Of a stretch of 9,114 nucleotides of DNA, positions 1 to 8,967 are shown piece after piece. Position numbers and translations under genes: made by a program. The notes beneath the pieces are model-generated. The model saw only the letters and a program-made list of their open reading frames with translations, was not told the origin of the DNA and did no database searches. How positions within the stretch are numbered: position 1 is the first letter of the stretch; each line of letters starts with the position of its first letter. This DNA comes from Gammaproteobacteria bacterium (lineage in GTDB: Bacteria > Pseudomonadota > Gammaproteobacteria > Pseudomonadales > Azotimanducaceae_A), in the NCBI GenBank assembly GCA_028819775.1, contig JAPPKV010000412.1, positions 1-9,114 of the forward strand, read 5' to 3'.

Positions 1-92
1 GACGGCGTGACGTTGAGGTACAGCGTGTCGCCATCGCCATATCGACCAGGAACCAGAGCCCTTCGAACCGCCGCGGCCGTCAGTTTCGCCAC
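1..92 (-). CDS. Tyrosine-recombinase integrase, N-terminus only (runs off left edge)
   Basis: Reading the minus strand from a GTG at 92, the 30 visible codons begin V-A-K-L-T-A-A-A-V-R-R-A and continue P-G-R-Y-G-D-G-D-T-L-Y-L-N-V. This is the signature of the arm-type DNA-binding domain (DUF4102) at the start of P4/CP4-57-like phage and island integrases, where the 'GxYGDGDgLYL' block is highly conserved. Such enzymes insert islands by site-specific recombination, usually at tRNA 3' ends. The GTG was chosen because the ATG at 97 is out of frame and quickly meets a stop, and no ATG lies upstream in frame. The gene points away from the tRNA-Leu at 243-329 and has its own good promoter. The catalytic domain lies outside the window, so it cannot be judged whether the gene is intact. 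Confidence 0.82.
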   Translation of the reverse strand, partial: MAKLTAAAVRRALVPGRYGDGDTLYLNVTP

Positions 93-94
93 GC

Positions 95-116
95 CATACC
101 CACATTCATACCCACA
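95..116 (-). repeat. Two direct repeats in the integrase leader
   Basis: On the minus strand the 10-mer TGTGGGTATG occurs twice, at 116-107 and 104-95, with starts 12 bp apart. The pair ends two bases before the integrase GTG and lies just downstream of its predicted transcription start. Its position fits an arm-type integrase site or an operator through which the integrase limits its own expression. The function is inferred from position only. Confidence 0.5.
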
Positions 117-127
117 CCATGCGTGAG

Positions 128-156
128 ATTCTGCGCGAAGTCGGGAAACCTGTCAA
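128..156 (-). promoter_or_regulatory. Sigma70-type promoter for the integrase
   Basis: The minus strand shows a perfect TTGACA (156-151), a 17 bp spacer and CAGAAT (133-128, 4 of 6 matches). Transcription would start near 121 and leave a leader of about 29 nt before the GTG at 92. The stretch further upstream (about 165-205) is unusually AT-rich for this window. Confidence 0.6.
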
Positions 157-242
157 GACGACCTGTTTCGTTTTTTTGATAAATAAAACAGTCAGTTAAA
201 CGACGAAATGAGGCGGAATGAGACGCGGTGAAATCGTGAGTT

Positions 243-265
243 TGGTGCCTGGGGAGAGACTCGAA
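243..265 (-). other. Probable island attachment site (attL/attR) in the tRNA-Leu 3' end
   Basis: P4-like integrases normally recombine within the T-arm and acceptor 3' portion of a tRNA gene. Here that segment (265-243 on the minus strand, ending in CCA) is the junction between tRNA-Leu and the integrase region. The other copy of the core is not in this window and would lie beyond the left edge. The exact core length cannot be determined from one end. Confidence 0.4.
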
Positions 266-329
266 CTCTCACATGGTTTCCCATACCAGATTTTGAGTCT
301 GGCGCGTCTACCGATTTCGCCACCCAGGC
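243..329 (-). tRNA. tRNA-Leu, anticodon CAA
   Basis: The 87 nt minus-strand sequence folds as a class II tRNA. The acceptor stem is GCCTGGG (329-323) with CCCAGGC (253-247), followed by discriminator A and an encoded CCA (245-243). The anticodon stem CCAGA/TCTGG (302-298 and 290-286) closes a 7 nt loop CTCAAAA with anticodon CAA at 295-293, which reads UUG leucine codons. A long variable arm containing ATGG...CCAT and a T-arm GAGAG-TTCGAGT-CTCTC complete the fold. A tRNA-Leu beside queA is, from memory, also seen in Pseudomonas. The 3' end faces an integrase gene, so the tRNA is probably the integration target; it is intact, as expected when an island restores the tRNA end. Confidence 0.96.
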
Positions 330-369
330 AAGATCGAGGAAGGCGGGAGCGGACCGCTGGGTGCGGCGC

Positions 370-397
370 ATTGTGCGTCAATCGAGGCGCGAGTCAA
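370..397 (-). promoter_or_regulatory. Promoter of tRNA-Leu
   Basis: On the minus strand there is TTGACT (397-392), a 16 bp spacer and CACAAT (375-370, 4 of 6 matches). The start would fall near 363, about 33 nt ahead of the mature tRNA 5' end. It lies back to back with the start of the plus-strand operon. Confidence 0.5.
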
Positions 398-399
398 GC

Positions 400-427
400 T
401 TGCAACCTCGCTGTGTTGGCCTAACAC
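400..427 (+). promoter_or_regulatory. Possible promoter of the lipoprotein-queA-tgt-yajC-secDF operon
   Basis: TTGCAA at 400-405 (4 of 6 matches), a 16 bp spacer and TAACAC at 422-427 form a weak sigma70-like pair. It would start transcription about 20 nt before the GTG at 456. It is the best candidate I found between the divergent tRNA gene and the operon, but the match is poor. Confidence 0.3.
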
Positions 428-455
428 TGCCCGCTCCTTGGATCCGAGGCTGAAT

Positions 456-1247
456 GTGGGCCAATATCGAGTCGTTCTGGCGCTGCTCGCGCTGATGCTC
501 AAGGGGTGCTACACCGACGAAGGCTCCGGTCGGGTGGTGGTCGAACGCTTCGACGTGGGCGAGTTCACCGAAGTGGTCTTGAGCGGCGACGGGAGGGTCG
601 TCATCGCGCCGGGCGAGTATGCCGTCTCGGTGTCCGCGGAAGACGACGTAGTGCCTTCTCTCATCGTCGCCGCAGACGGCAAGACGTTGGTCCTGCAGCG
701 CGTCGTTGACTGGATCGATGGTATTCGCCCGACGGTGCCGATCGAATTCCGCGTGACGATGCCGATGCTGGTGGGCGTTCGGGTATCGGGTAGTGCGGTG
801 GCGACGATCCGGGGGGTGGCGTTCGGTGACGAAGCGACGCTCGCGACATCGGGCGCGGCCTCCATCGACGCAGCCCCGGTGGAGTGTGGACGGTTGATTG
901 CCGAGGTCGATGGCGCTGGCGAGATCTTGGTCAGCGGCCTCGCCGCCGCGACGTTTCGAGGGGCCGTTGGCGGGTTGGGCCGCATCACCGCCTTGGGAGA
1001 AGCCGACGAGGTGGAGGTCGACGTCACCGGTTCGGGACTCTATCGGGGCAGCGACCTCCGTGGCACGTCGGTCCGGGTGGACGTGGGCGGCGTAGGCCAG
1101 GCCTTCGTTTGGGCGGAAGGTCGCTTGGATGCAGACGTCGGGGCCGAGGGTCGGGTCGTCTACCGGGGTGACCCGGTGATCGAGGGGCGCGTTGGAGAGG
1201 ACGACCGGATCGCGCCGATGGAGTCCGCGACGGTGCGCGGTGGTTGA
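456..1247 (+). CDS. DUF2807-type (GIN domain) putative lipoprotein
   Basis: Starting at GTG 456 the product is 263 aa. Residues 1-17 form a short signal peptide (Q-Y-R, then a run of V/L/A) ending in L-K-G-C, a plausible lipobox with Cys18 as the lipidated residue, although Lys at -2 is unusual. The rest is a Gly/Val-rich repetitive chain with many 'V..SGSG', 'DGAGEI' and 'DVTGSGLY' turns. This is typical of the 'putative auto-transporter adhesin, head GIN' domain (DUF2807, PF10988), a right-handed beta-helix whose biochemical role is unknown. GTG 456 is preferred over the in-frame TTG 438 because GAGG at 446-449 sits 6 nt ahead of it. The stop is immediately followed by the queA GTG, so the genes are probably cotranscribed. 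A location in the outer membrane or periplasm is inferred. Function is unknown. Confidence 0.75.
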   Translation: MGQYRVVLALLALMLKGCYTDEGSGRVVVERFDVGEFTEVVLSGDGRVVIAPGEYAVSVSAEDDVVPSLIVAADGKTLVLQRVVDWIDGIRPTVPIEFRVTMPMLVGVRVSGSAVATIRGVAFGDEATLATSGAASIDAAPVECGRLIAEVDGAGEILVSGLAAATFRGAVGGLGRITALGEADEVEVDVTGSGLYRGSDLRGTSVRVDVGGVGQAFVWAEGRLDADVGAEGRVVYRGDPVIEGRVGEDDRIAPMESATVRGG

Positions 1248-3881
<2,634 letters not shown>

Positions 3882-3907
3882 GCCACCGCGAAGCCGCAGA
3901 CCGGGCG

Positions 3908-3938
3908 GTCCCGAGGGTTGAATTCTCGACACCGGGAC
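3908..3938 (+). promoter_or_regulatory. Inverted repeat in the secD leader, conserved at secD2
   Basis: GTCCCG (3908-3913) can pair with CGGGAC (3933-3938). A shorter alternative, CGAG (3912-3915) with CTCG (3925-3928), shares two bases with it. The same layout recurs before secD2 and ends 17 nt before the secD GTG. No T-run follows, so it is not an intrinsic terminator. A weak -35/-10 pair (TTGAAT 3918-3923, 17 bp, CAATAA 3941-3946) overlaps it. Role unknown; an RNA structure affecting initiation or a protein-binding site are both possible. Confidence 0.4.
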
Positions 3939-3955
3939 ACCAATAACGGCATATC

Positions 3956-5899
3956 GTGTTCAATCCGCGCAACCAGCCTAGCGGCCTAGGGATGCCGGGC
4001 TTCGGCCTTCCGGGCGGCCCGCGTAGAGGCGGCGCAACCGGGCGCATCGCGATCTGGCGCTACCTCGTATTCGCCTTGGTCGTCACCCTCGGCGGCTTGT
4101 ACGCGGCGCCGAACCTGTTTCCCCCGGATTTCGCGCTGCAAATCAGCGTCGACAACAGCGACCGGCCCGTCAACCAGGAGCTTCTTACCGAGCTGGCGGA
4201 TCGGCTGGAACTTGAAGGCATTGCCACAATTGGAACCGAGCTTGCCGAGCGGGGCGGGCTGATCCGGGTGTCGAACGCCAACGACCAGCTCTATGCCGGG
4301 GCCATTCTGCAGGAGCACTTGAATCCACTTGGCGAAGACCGCCAGTTCGTCGTGGCCTTCAACCTCGCATCGACGACCCCCGACTGGTTGCGGGCAATTG
4401 GCGCGGAGCCCATGACCTTGGGTCTCGACCTGAAGGGCGGGGCGCACTTCCTGCTCCAGGTGGACATGGAGGAGGCGCTGGCGAAACGCCTGGCCGACGA
4501 GGTGGAGAAGATCAAGGACATGCTGCGCGAGGAGCGCATCCGCTACCGCAGCACTGACGATGCCGTGCAGGGGAATACGTTGTCCTTGAACTTCGCCACG
4601 CCGCAGTTGCGCGACCGGGCCATCGAGGTCATCGAGGACGAGTTCCGGCAGCCGGACTACCTGCTCGAACGCACGGAGTCCGGGGGGCGGGCCGGCTTCG
4701 TGATCACGGTCCAGGACGCCAAGCTCCGGGAGATCGAGAGCAGTGCCATTGAGCAGAACCTGACCGGCTTAAGAAACCGCATCAACCAACTCGGTGTCGC
4801 GGAGCCGCTGGTGCAGCGCCTCGGCCGGGCGCGCATCGCGATCGACCTCCCGGGCGTGCAGGACAGCGCCGAGGCGAAGCGCAAGATCGACAAATTCGCG
4901 AACCTGGAGTTCCGGCTCGAGGCGGCCGCCAACGACCGGGCGTCGGAGATCGAGCAGTGGCCCTACGAGGGCCGGGTCGTGGATCTCAACAAGCGCATCA
5001 TTCTCACCGGCGACCATGTCGTCCACGCCGCCCAGGGGCGCGACCCGGAAAACGGTCTGCCACAGGTCGACATCAAGCTGGACAGCCGGGGCGGCGAGAT
5101 GTTCCACGAGGCCACCGCGCCGAACATCGGACGCCGCATGGCGGTGATCTTCATCGAGCACAAGTCCATCGTCACCACCGAGATCGTTGACGGTGAACGC
5201 GTGGAGAAGCTCACTAGTCGGGCCGACAAGCGCGTGATCAGCCTCGCCACCATACGCGCCGCGCTCGGCTACAACTTCCGGATCACCGGGCTCTCGGTTC
5301 GGGAAGCCCAGGAACTCGCATTCCTGCTCCGCGCCGGCGCGTTGGCTGCACCGATGTACATCGTTGAAGAGCGCACGGTGGGCGCGTCGCTGGGCGAGGA
5401 AAACATCGAGCGGGGCATGATCGCGGTCGGGATCGGCTTCGGCCTGGTGCTGGCGTTCATGCTGGTCTACTACAAGGTGTTCGGCCTGATCGCCAACATC
5501 GCCCTGACCTTGAACCTGGTCATTCTGGTGGCGGTGATGTCGGTGCTCGGGGCGACCCTCACCCTGCCCGGAATCGCCGGCATCGTGCTCACGGTGGGCA
5601 TGGCCGTGGACGCCAACGTGCTCATATTCTCCCGGGTCCGGGAGGAGTTGAAGTCGAGTCCTCCAGCGCAGGCGATCCCGGCGGGCTACGACCGCGCCTT
5701 CCTCACCATCCTGGATGCCAACGTCACGACGCTGTTCGTGGCGCTGATTCTGCTGACCATCGGAAGCGGCCCCATCGCTGGATTCGCCATCACACTGTCC
5801 ATCGGCATCCTCACGTCCATGTTCACCGCCATCTTCGGCTCCCGCCTGCTGGTGCACCTTGTCTACGGCCGTCCCCGGGTCGAGAGGGTCTGGATCTGA
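3956..5899 (+). CDS. secD: Protein translocase subunit SecD (copy 1)
   Basis: SecD with SecF uses the proton gradient to pull secreted proteins through SecYEG on the periplasmic side. The product is 647 aa against about 615 in E. coli. The excess is mainly a 32-residue Gly/Pro/Arg-rich cytosolic tail before TM1 (about 33-53, WRYLVFALVV...). The large periplasmic P1 region contains GLDLKGGAHF (156-165), IEQNLTGLRNRINQLGVAEP and ILTGDHV. Five more membrane segments follow from about residue 488 to 635, including MAVDANVLIFSR with Asp552, equivalent to E. coli Asp519 in the proton path. The start is GTG 3956: a stop lies 4 codons upstream in frame, and secD2 has the same GTG-TTC-AA start, while Met13 is not conserved between the copies. 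No clear Shine-Dalgarno is visible. The stop overlaps the secF ATG (TGATG). Confidence 0.96.
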   Translation: MFNPRNQPSGLGMPGFGLPGGPRRGGATGRIAIWRYLVFALVVTLGGLYAAPNLFPPDFALQISVDNSDRPVNQELLTELADRLELEGIATIGTELAERGGLIRVSNANDQLYAGAILQEHLNPLGEDRQFVVAFNLASTTPDWLRAIGAEPMTLGLDLKGGAHFLLQVDMEEALAKRLADEVEKIKDMLREERIRYRSTDDAVQGNTLSLNFATPQLRDRAIEVIEDEFRQPDYLLERTESGGRAGFVITVQDAKLREIESSAIEQNLTGLRNRINQLGVAEPLVQRLGRARIAIDLPGVQDSAEAKRKIDKFANLEFRLEAAANDRASEIEQWPYEGRVVDLNKRIILTGDHVVHAAQGRDPENGLPQVDIKLDSRGGEMFHEATAPNIGRRMAVIFIEHKSIVTTEIVDGERVEKLTSRADKRVISLATIRAALGYNFRITGLSVREAQELAFLLRAGALAAPMYIVEERTVGASLGEENIERGMIAVGIGFGLVLAFMLVYYKVFGLIANIALTLNLVILVAVMSVLGATLTLPGIAGIVLTVGMAVDANVLIFSRVREELKSSPPAQAIPAGYDRAFLTILDANVTTLFVALILLTIGSGPIAGFAITLSIGILTSMFTAIFGSRLLVHLVYGRPRVERVWI

Positions 5900-6810
5900 T
5901 GACCACCTTCGACTTCATGGGCAAGCGCAAGATCGCGGCGGCGGTGTCGATTGCCCTCGTGGTCATCTCGGTCGGCTCGGTGATCTTCCTGGGCGTCAAC
6001 CGCGGGCTCGACTTCACGGGCGGCGTGCGGGTGGAGTTGGGTTTCGAGACGGCGGTGACCGCAGAACAGATCAGGGCGCTCCTGACGGATGCGGGCTACA
6101 CCGAGGGCGTCGTGCAGAGCCTCGGATCGGAAACGGAAGTCCGTGTCCGGATGCCGCCGCTGCCGGGCGTGGACCAGTCCGAGCTCGGCGACGACGTCGT
6201 CACGGCCGTACGTAGCGGGTTCGACGACGTGACGCTGCGAAACCTGGAGTTCGTGGGGCCTGCGGTCGGCGAGGAACTGACCGAGAAGGGCGGCTTAGCG
6301 CTGCTCGTGGCGCTGGGTGTCGTGATGTTCTACATCATGTGGCGCTTCACGGGTAAGTTCGCGGTGGGCGCGGTGGCGGCATTGGTCCATGACGTGGTCA
6401 TCACCGTCGGCGCGTTCTCGGTCTTCCAGTGGACCTTCAACCTGCCGGAACTGGCGGCCCTGTTGGCCGTGATCGGCTACTCGCTGAACGACACCATCGT
6501 GGTCTCGGACCGTATCCGCGAGAACTTCAGGTCGGTGCGCCGGGGCACGCCGTTCGAGATCATCAACCAGTCGCTGAACCAGACCCTGGGCAGGACGTTG
6601 GTGACGTCGTTGACCACGTTGCTGGTGCTGGTGGTCCTGCTCATCGTCGCCGGGGACCAAATCTCGGGGTTCGCGACGGCGCTCACCATCGGGGTGGTCG
6701 TCGGGACGTACTCGTCGATCTACGTGGCCGCCAATGTGCTGCTGGCAATGGGGATCACCAAGCAGGACCTCGCGCTGCCCGAGCGGGAAGGGGCGGACGA
6801 GACGCCTTGA
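5899..6810 (+). CDS. secF: Protein translocase subunit SecF
   Basis: SecF pairs with SecD to form the proton-driven RND-like motor. The product is 303 aa (E. coli 323). It has a short cytosolic start MTTFDFMGKRK and TM1 (about 12-32). The periplasmic domain opens with RGLDFTGGVRVELGF (Asp38) and contains RMPP and LEFVGPAVG. Five more helices follow from about 132 to 292. The conserved VIGYSLNDTIVVSDRIRENF carries Asp198, the counterpart of the functional Asp of E. coli SecF, followed by RRGTPFEI and QTLGRTLVTSLTTLLV. ATG 5899 shares its A with the secD stop, so translation is coupled. This is the only intact secF visible in the window. Confidence 0.96.
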   Translation: MTTFDFMGKRKIAAAVSIALVVISVGSVIFLGVNRGLDFTGGVRVELGFETAVTAEQIRALLTDAGYTEGVVQSLGSETEVRVRMPPLPGVDQSELGDDVVTAVRSGFDDVTLRNLEFVGPAVGEELTEKGGLALLVALGVVMFYIMWRFTGKFAVGAVAALVHDVVITVGAFSVFQWTFNLPELAALLAVIGYSLNDTIVVSDRIRENFRSVRRGTPFEIINQSLNQTLGRTLVTSLTTLLVLVVLLIVAGDQISGFATALTIGVVVGTYSSIYVAANVLLAMGITKQDLALPEREGADETP

Positions 6811-6831
6811 ACAATCGACCGACGCGGCGTG

Positions 6832-6937
6832 CCGTAGGGGCGCGCTCTCTCCGGCCACCCGTCCCGACGAAACGAGGCCGTTCGTTGCATCAACTCGGGC
6901 GACAGCGCACCCTACGGACGCGATAGGCTCGCCCCTG
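6832..6937. repeat. Degenerate REP-like element in the secF-secD2 spacer
   Basis: The gene-free spacer 6811-7023 contains CCGTAGGGG (6832-6840) and, inverted, CCCTACGG (6910-6917), matching the ends of the element in tgt. A further inverted CGCCCCTGC near 6930-6938 resembles another decayed unit. The hairpin stems that are perfect in tgt are largely lost here. I see no ORF, RNA gene or terminator in this spacer. Confidence 0.5.
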
Positions 6938-6973
6938 CAAGGTCCCGCAAGTCCAACCCGACCACAGACGTCC

Positions 6974-7007
6974 GGTCCCGAGGGTTGATTTCTCGACAAC
7001 CGGGACC
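6974..7007 (+). promoter_or_regulatory. Inverted repeat in the secD2 leader
   Basis: GGTCCCG (6974-6980) pairs with CGGGACC (7001-7007), a 7 bp perfect stem, with the inner CGAG/CTCG alternative also kept. It corresponds to the leader of secD1 with one base inserted in the 3' part of the loop. It ends 16 nt before the GTG at 7024. Similarity of the two leaders begins near 3907 and 6974, possibly slightly earlier (CAGAC), marking the left boundary of the duplicated unit. Confidence 0.4.
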
Positions 7008-7023
7008 CAAATGACGGTCTAAG

Positions 7024-8967
7024 GTGTTCAACCCTCGAAACCAGTCGAGCGGTCTAGGCACGCCGGGCTTTGGCCTCCCGGGCCGCCCGCGCGGGGGCTC
7101 TCCCAAGGGTCGGGTCGCGCTGTGGCGTTACCTCGTGTTCGCCCTGGTCGTCGCGCTGGGCGGCCTCTACGCGGCACCCAACCTGTTCCCGCCCGATTTC
7201 GCGCTGCAGATCAGCGTCGACAACAGCGATCGGGCGGTGACCAACGAGTTCCTCGGCGAACTGGCCGAGGGGCTCAAGGTCGAAGGCATTGGGGTTGTCG
7301 GAACCGAGCTTGCCAACCAGGGCGGCCTGATCCGCGTGGCCGATGCCAACGACCAGCTGCGCGCGGGGGCGATCCTCCAGGAGCGCTTGAACCCTCCCGG
7401 CGATGAGCGCCAGTTCGTGGTCGCATTCAACCTGGCGTCGACCACGCCCGATTGGCTGCGCGGCGCCGGCGCGCAGCCCATGACCCTAGGCCTCGACCTG
7501 AAGGGCGGCGCCCACTTCGTGCTCCAGGTCGACATGGATGGGGCGGTCGCAAAGCGCCTCGCCGACGAACTCGAAAAGATCAAGGACATGCTGCGCGAGG
7601 AGCGCATCCGTTACCACGGCGCCGACGACGCTGTTCAGGGCAACACGCTTGCCGTCAGCTTTGCCACGCCGCAATTGCGGGACCGGGCCGTTGCGGCCAT
7701 CGAGGACGAGTTCCGGCTGCCGGACTACCTGCTCGAACCCACGGAGTCCGGGGGGCGGCCGGGTTTCCTGATCACGGTCGAGGACGCCAAGCTGCGCGAG
7801 ATCGAAGACAGCGCCATCGAACAGAACCTGACCGGACTTCGGAACCGCATCAACCAACTCGGCGTCGCCGAACCGCTGGTGCAGCGCCTCGGCCGGGCAC
7901 GCATCGGGATCGACCTGCCGGGCGTGCAGGACAGCGCGGAAGCCAAGAGAAAGATCGACAAGATCGCGAACCTGGAGTTCCGGCTCGAGGCGGCCGCCAA
8001 CGATCGGCCGTCGGGGATCGAACAATGGCCCTACGAGGGCCGGGTCGTGGATCTCAACAAGCGCATCATCCTCACTGGCGACCACGTCGTTCATGCCGCC
8101 CAGGGACGCGACGCGGAGACCGGCTTGCCGGTGGTCGTCATCAAGCTCGACAGTCGAGGTGGCGAGATGATGCACGAGGCGACCGCGCCCAACATCGGCC
8201 GCCGCATGGCGGTCATCTTCATCGAGCACAAGCCCATCGTGACCACCGAGATCGTCGACGGCGAACGCGTGGACTCGCACAGCAGTCGGGCGGAGAAGCG
8301 AGTGGTCAGTCTGGCGACGATTCTAGAGCCGCTGCCCTATAGCTTCCAGATTAGTGGACTGACGGTCAACGAAGCCAGGGAACTGGCGTTCCTGCTCCGC
8401 GCCGGGGCGCTGGCCGCGCCCATGTACATCGTGGAGGAACGCACGGTGGGCGCATCGCTGGGCGAAGAGAACGTCGAGCGCGGCATGATCGCGGTCGCGA
8501 TCGGCTTCGGACTGGTGCTGGCTTTCATGCTGGTCTATTACAAGGTGTTCGGCCTGATCGCCAACATCGCCCTGACATTGAACCTGGTGATCCTGGTCGC
8601 CGTGATGTCGGTGCTCGGGGCGACGCTAACCCTGCTGGGGATCGCCGGCATCGTGCTCACGGTGGGCATGGCGGTGGACGCCAACGTGCTTATATTCTCC
8701 CGGATCCGGGAGGAGCTGAAGTCCAAGCCGCCGGCCCAGGCGATCCCGGCGGGCTACGACCGCGCCTTCCTCACCATCCTGGATGCCAACGTCACGACGC
8801 TGTTCGTGGCCCTGATCCTGCTGACCATCGGCAGCGGTCCGATCGCCGGGTTCGCCGTGACGCTGTCCATCGGCATCATCACCTCGATGTTCACCGCCAT
8901 CTTCGGCTCCCGCCTCCTAGTGCACCTAGTCTACGGCCGGGCGCGCGCCGAAAAGGTCTGGATCTGA
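7024..8967 (+). CDS. secD: Protein translocase subunit SecD (copy 2, tandem paralogue)
   Basis: A second full-length SecD of 647 aa aligns with copy 1 without any indel; by hand count about 90 residues differ (roughly 86% identity). The Gly/Pro/Arg-rich tail, TM1, GLDLKGGAHF (156-165), RNRINQLGVAEP, ILTGDHV and MAVDANVLIFSR with Asp552 are all present, so it should be functional. Differences are concentrated in the N-terminal tail and periplasmic P1 region, including a cluster at about 410-450. The membrane half from about residue 480 differs at only 10 positions. The start is GTG 7024, with a TGA four codons upstream in frame and a weak TAAGG overlapping the start. Its TGATG junction with the following secF start is preserved, but that secF is broken, so SecD2 would have to use the intact SecF or act differently. 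Confidence 0.95.
   Translation: MFNPRNQSSGLGTPGFGLPGRPRGGSPKGRVALWRYLVFALVVALGGLYAAPNLFPPDFALQISVDNSDRAVTNEFLGELAEGLKVEGIGVVGTELANQGGLIRVADANDQLRAGAILQERLNPPGDERQFVVAFNLASTTPDWLRGAGAQPMTLGLDLKGGAHFVLQVDMDGAVAKRLADELEKIKDMLREERIRYHGADDAVQGNTLAVSFATPQLRDRAVAAIEDEFRLPDYLLEPTESGGRPGFLITVEDAKLREIEDSAIEQNLTGLRNRINQLGVAEPLVQRLGRARIGIDLPGVQDSAEAKRKIDKIANLEFRLEAAANDRPSGIEQWPYEGRVVDLNKRIILTGDHVVHAAQGRDAETGLPVVVIKLDSRGGEMMHEATAPNIGRRMAVIFIEHKPIVTTEIVDGERVDSHSSRAEKRVVSLATILEPLPYSFQISGLTVNEARELAFLLRAGALAAPMYIVEERTVGASLGEENVERGMIAVAIGFGLVLAFMLVYYKVFGLIANIALTLNLVILVAVMSVLGATLTLLGIAGIVLTVGMAVDANVLIFSRIREELKSKPPAQAIPAGYDRAFLTILDANVTTLFVALILLTIGSGPIAGFAVTLSIGIITSMFTAIFGSRLLVHLVYGRARAEKVWI

Noticed and set aside
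145..177. Hairpin GAAAC...GTTTC followed by seven T on the plus strand, resembling an intrinsic terminator.
   Set aside because: The stem is only 5 bp and AT-rich with a 15 nt loop, no plus-strand gene ends upstream, and the region overlaps the minus-strand integrase promoter.
3882..3955. Leader ORF encoding an arrest peptide (VemP/SecM-like) ahead of secD.
   Set aside because: The gap after yajC is 74 nt, with an in-frame stop at 3944 and no plausible start plus signal sequence.
4769..5857. Long minus-strand open frame (362 codons) opposite secD1, with a similar one opposite secD2 (7486-8280).
   Set aside because: Low-complexity His/Gln/Asp/Arg-rich translations typical of the antisense of GC-rich genes. 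They mirror each other only because secD is duplicated, and no domain is recognisable.
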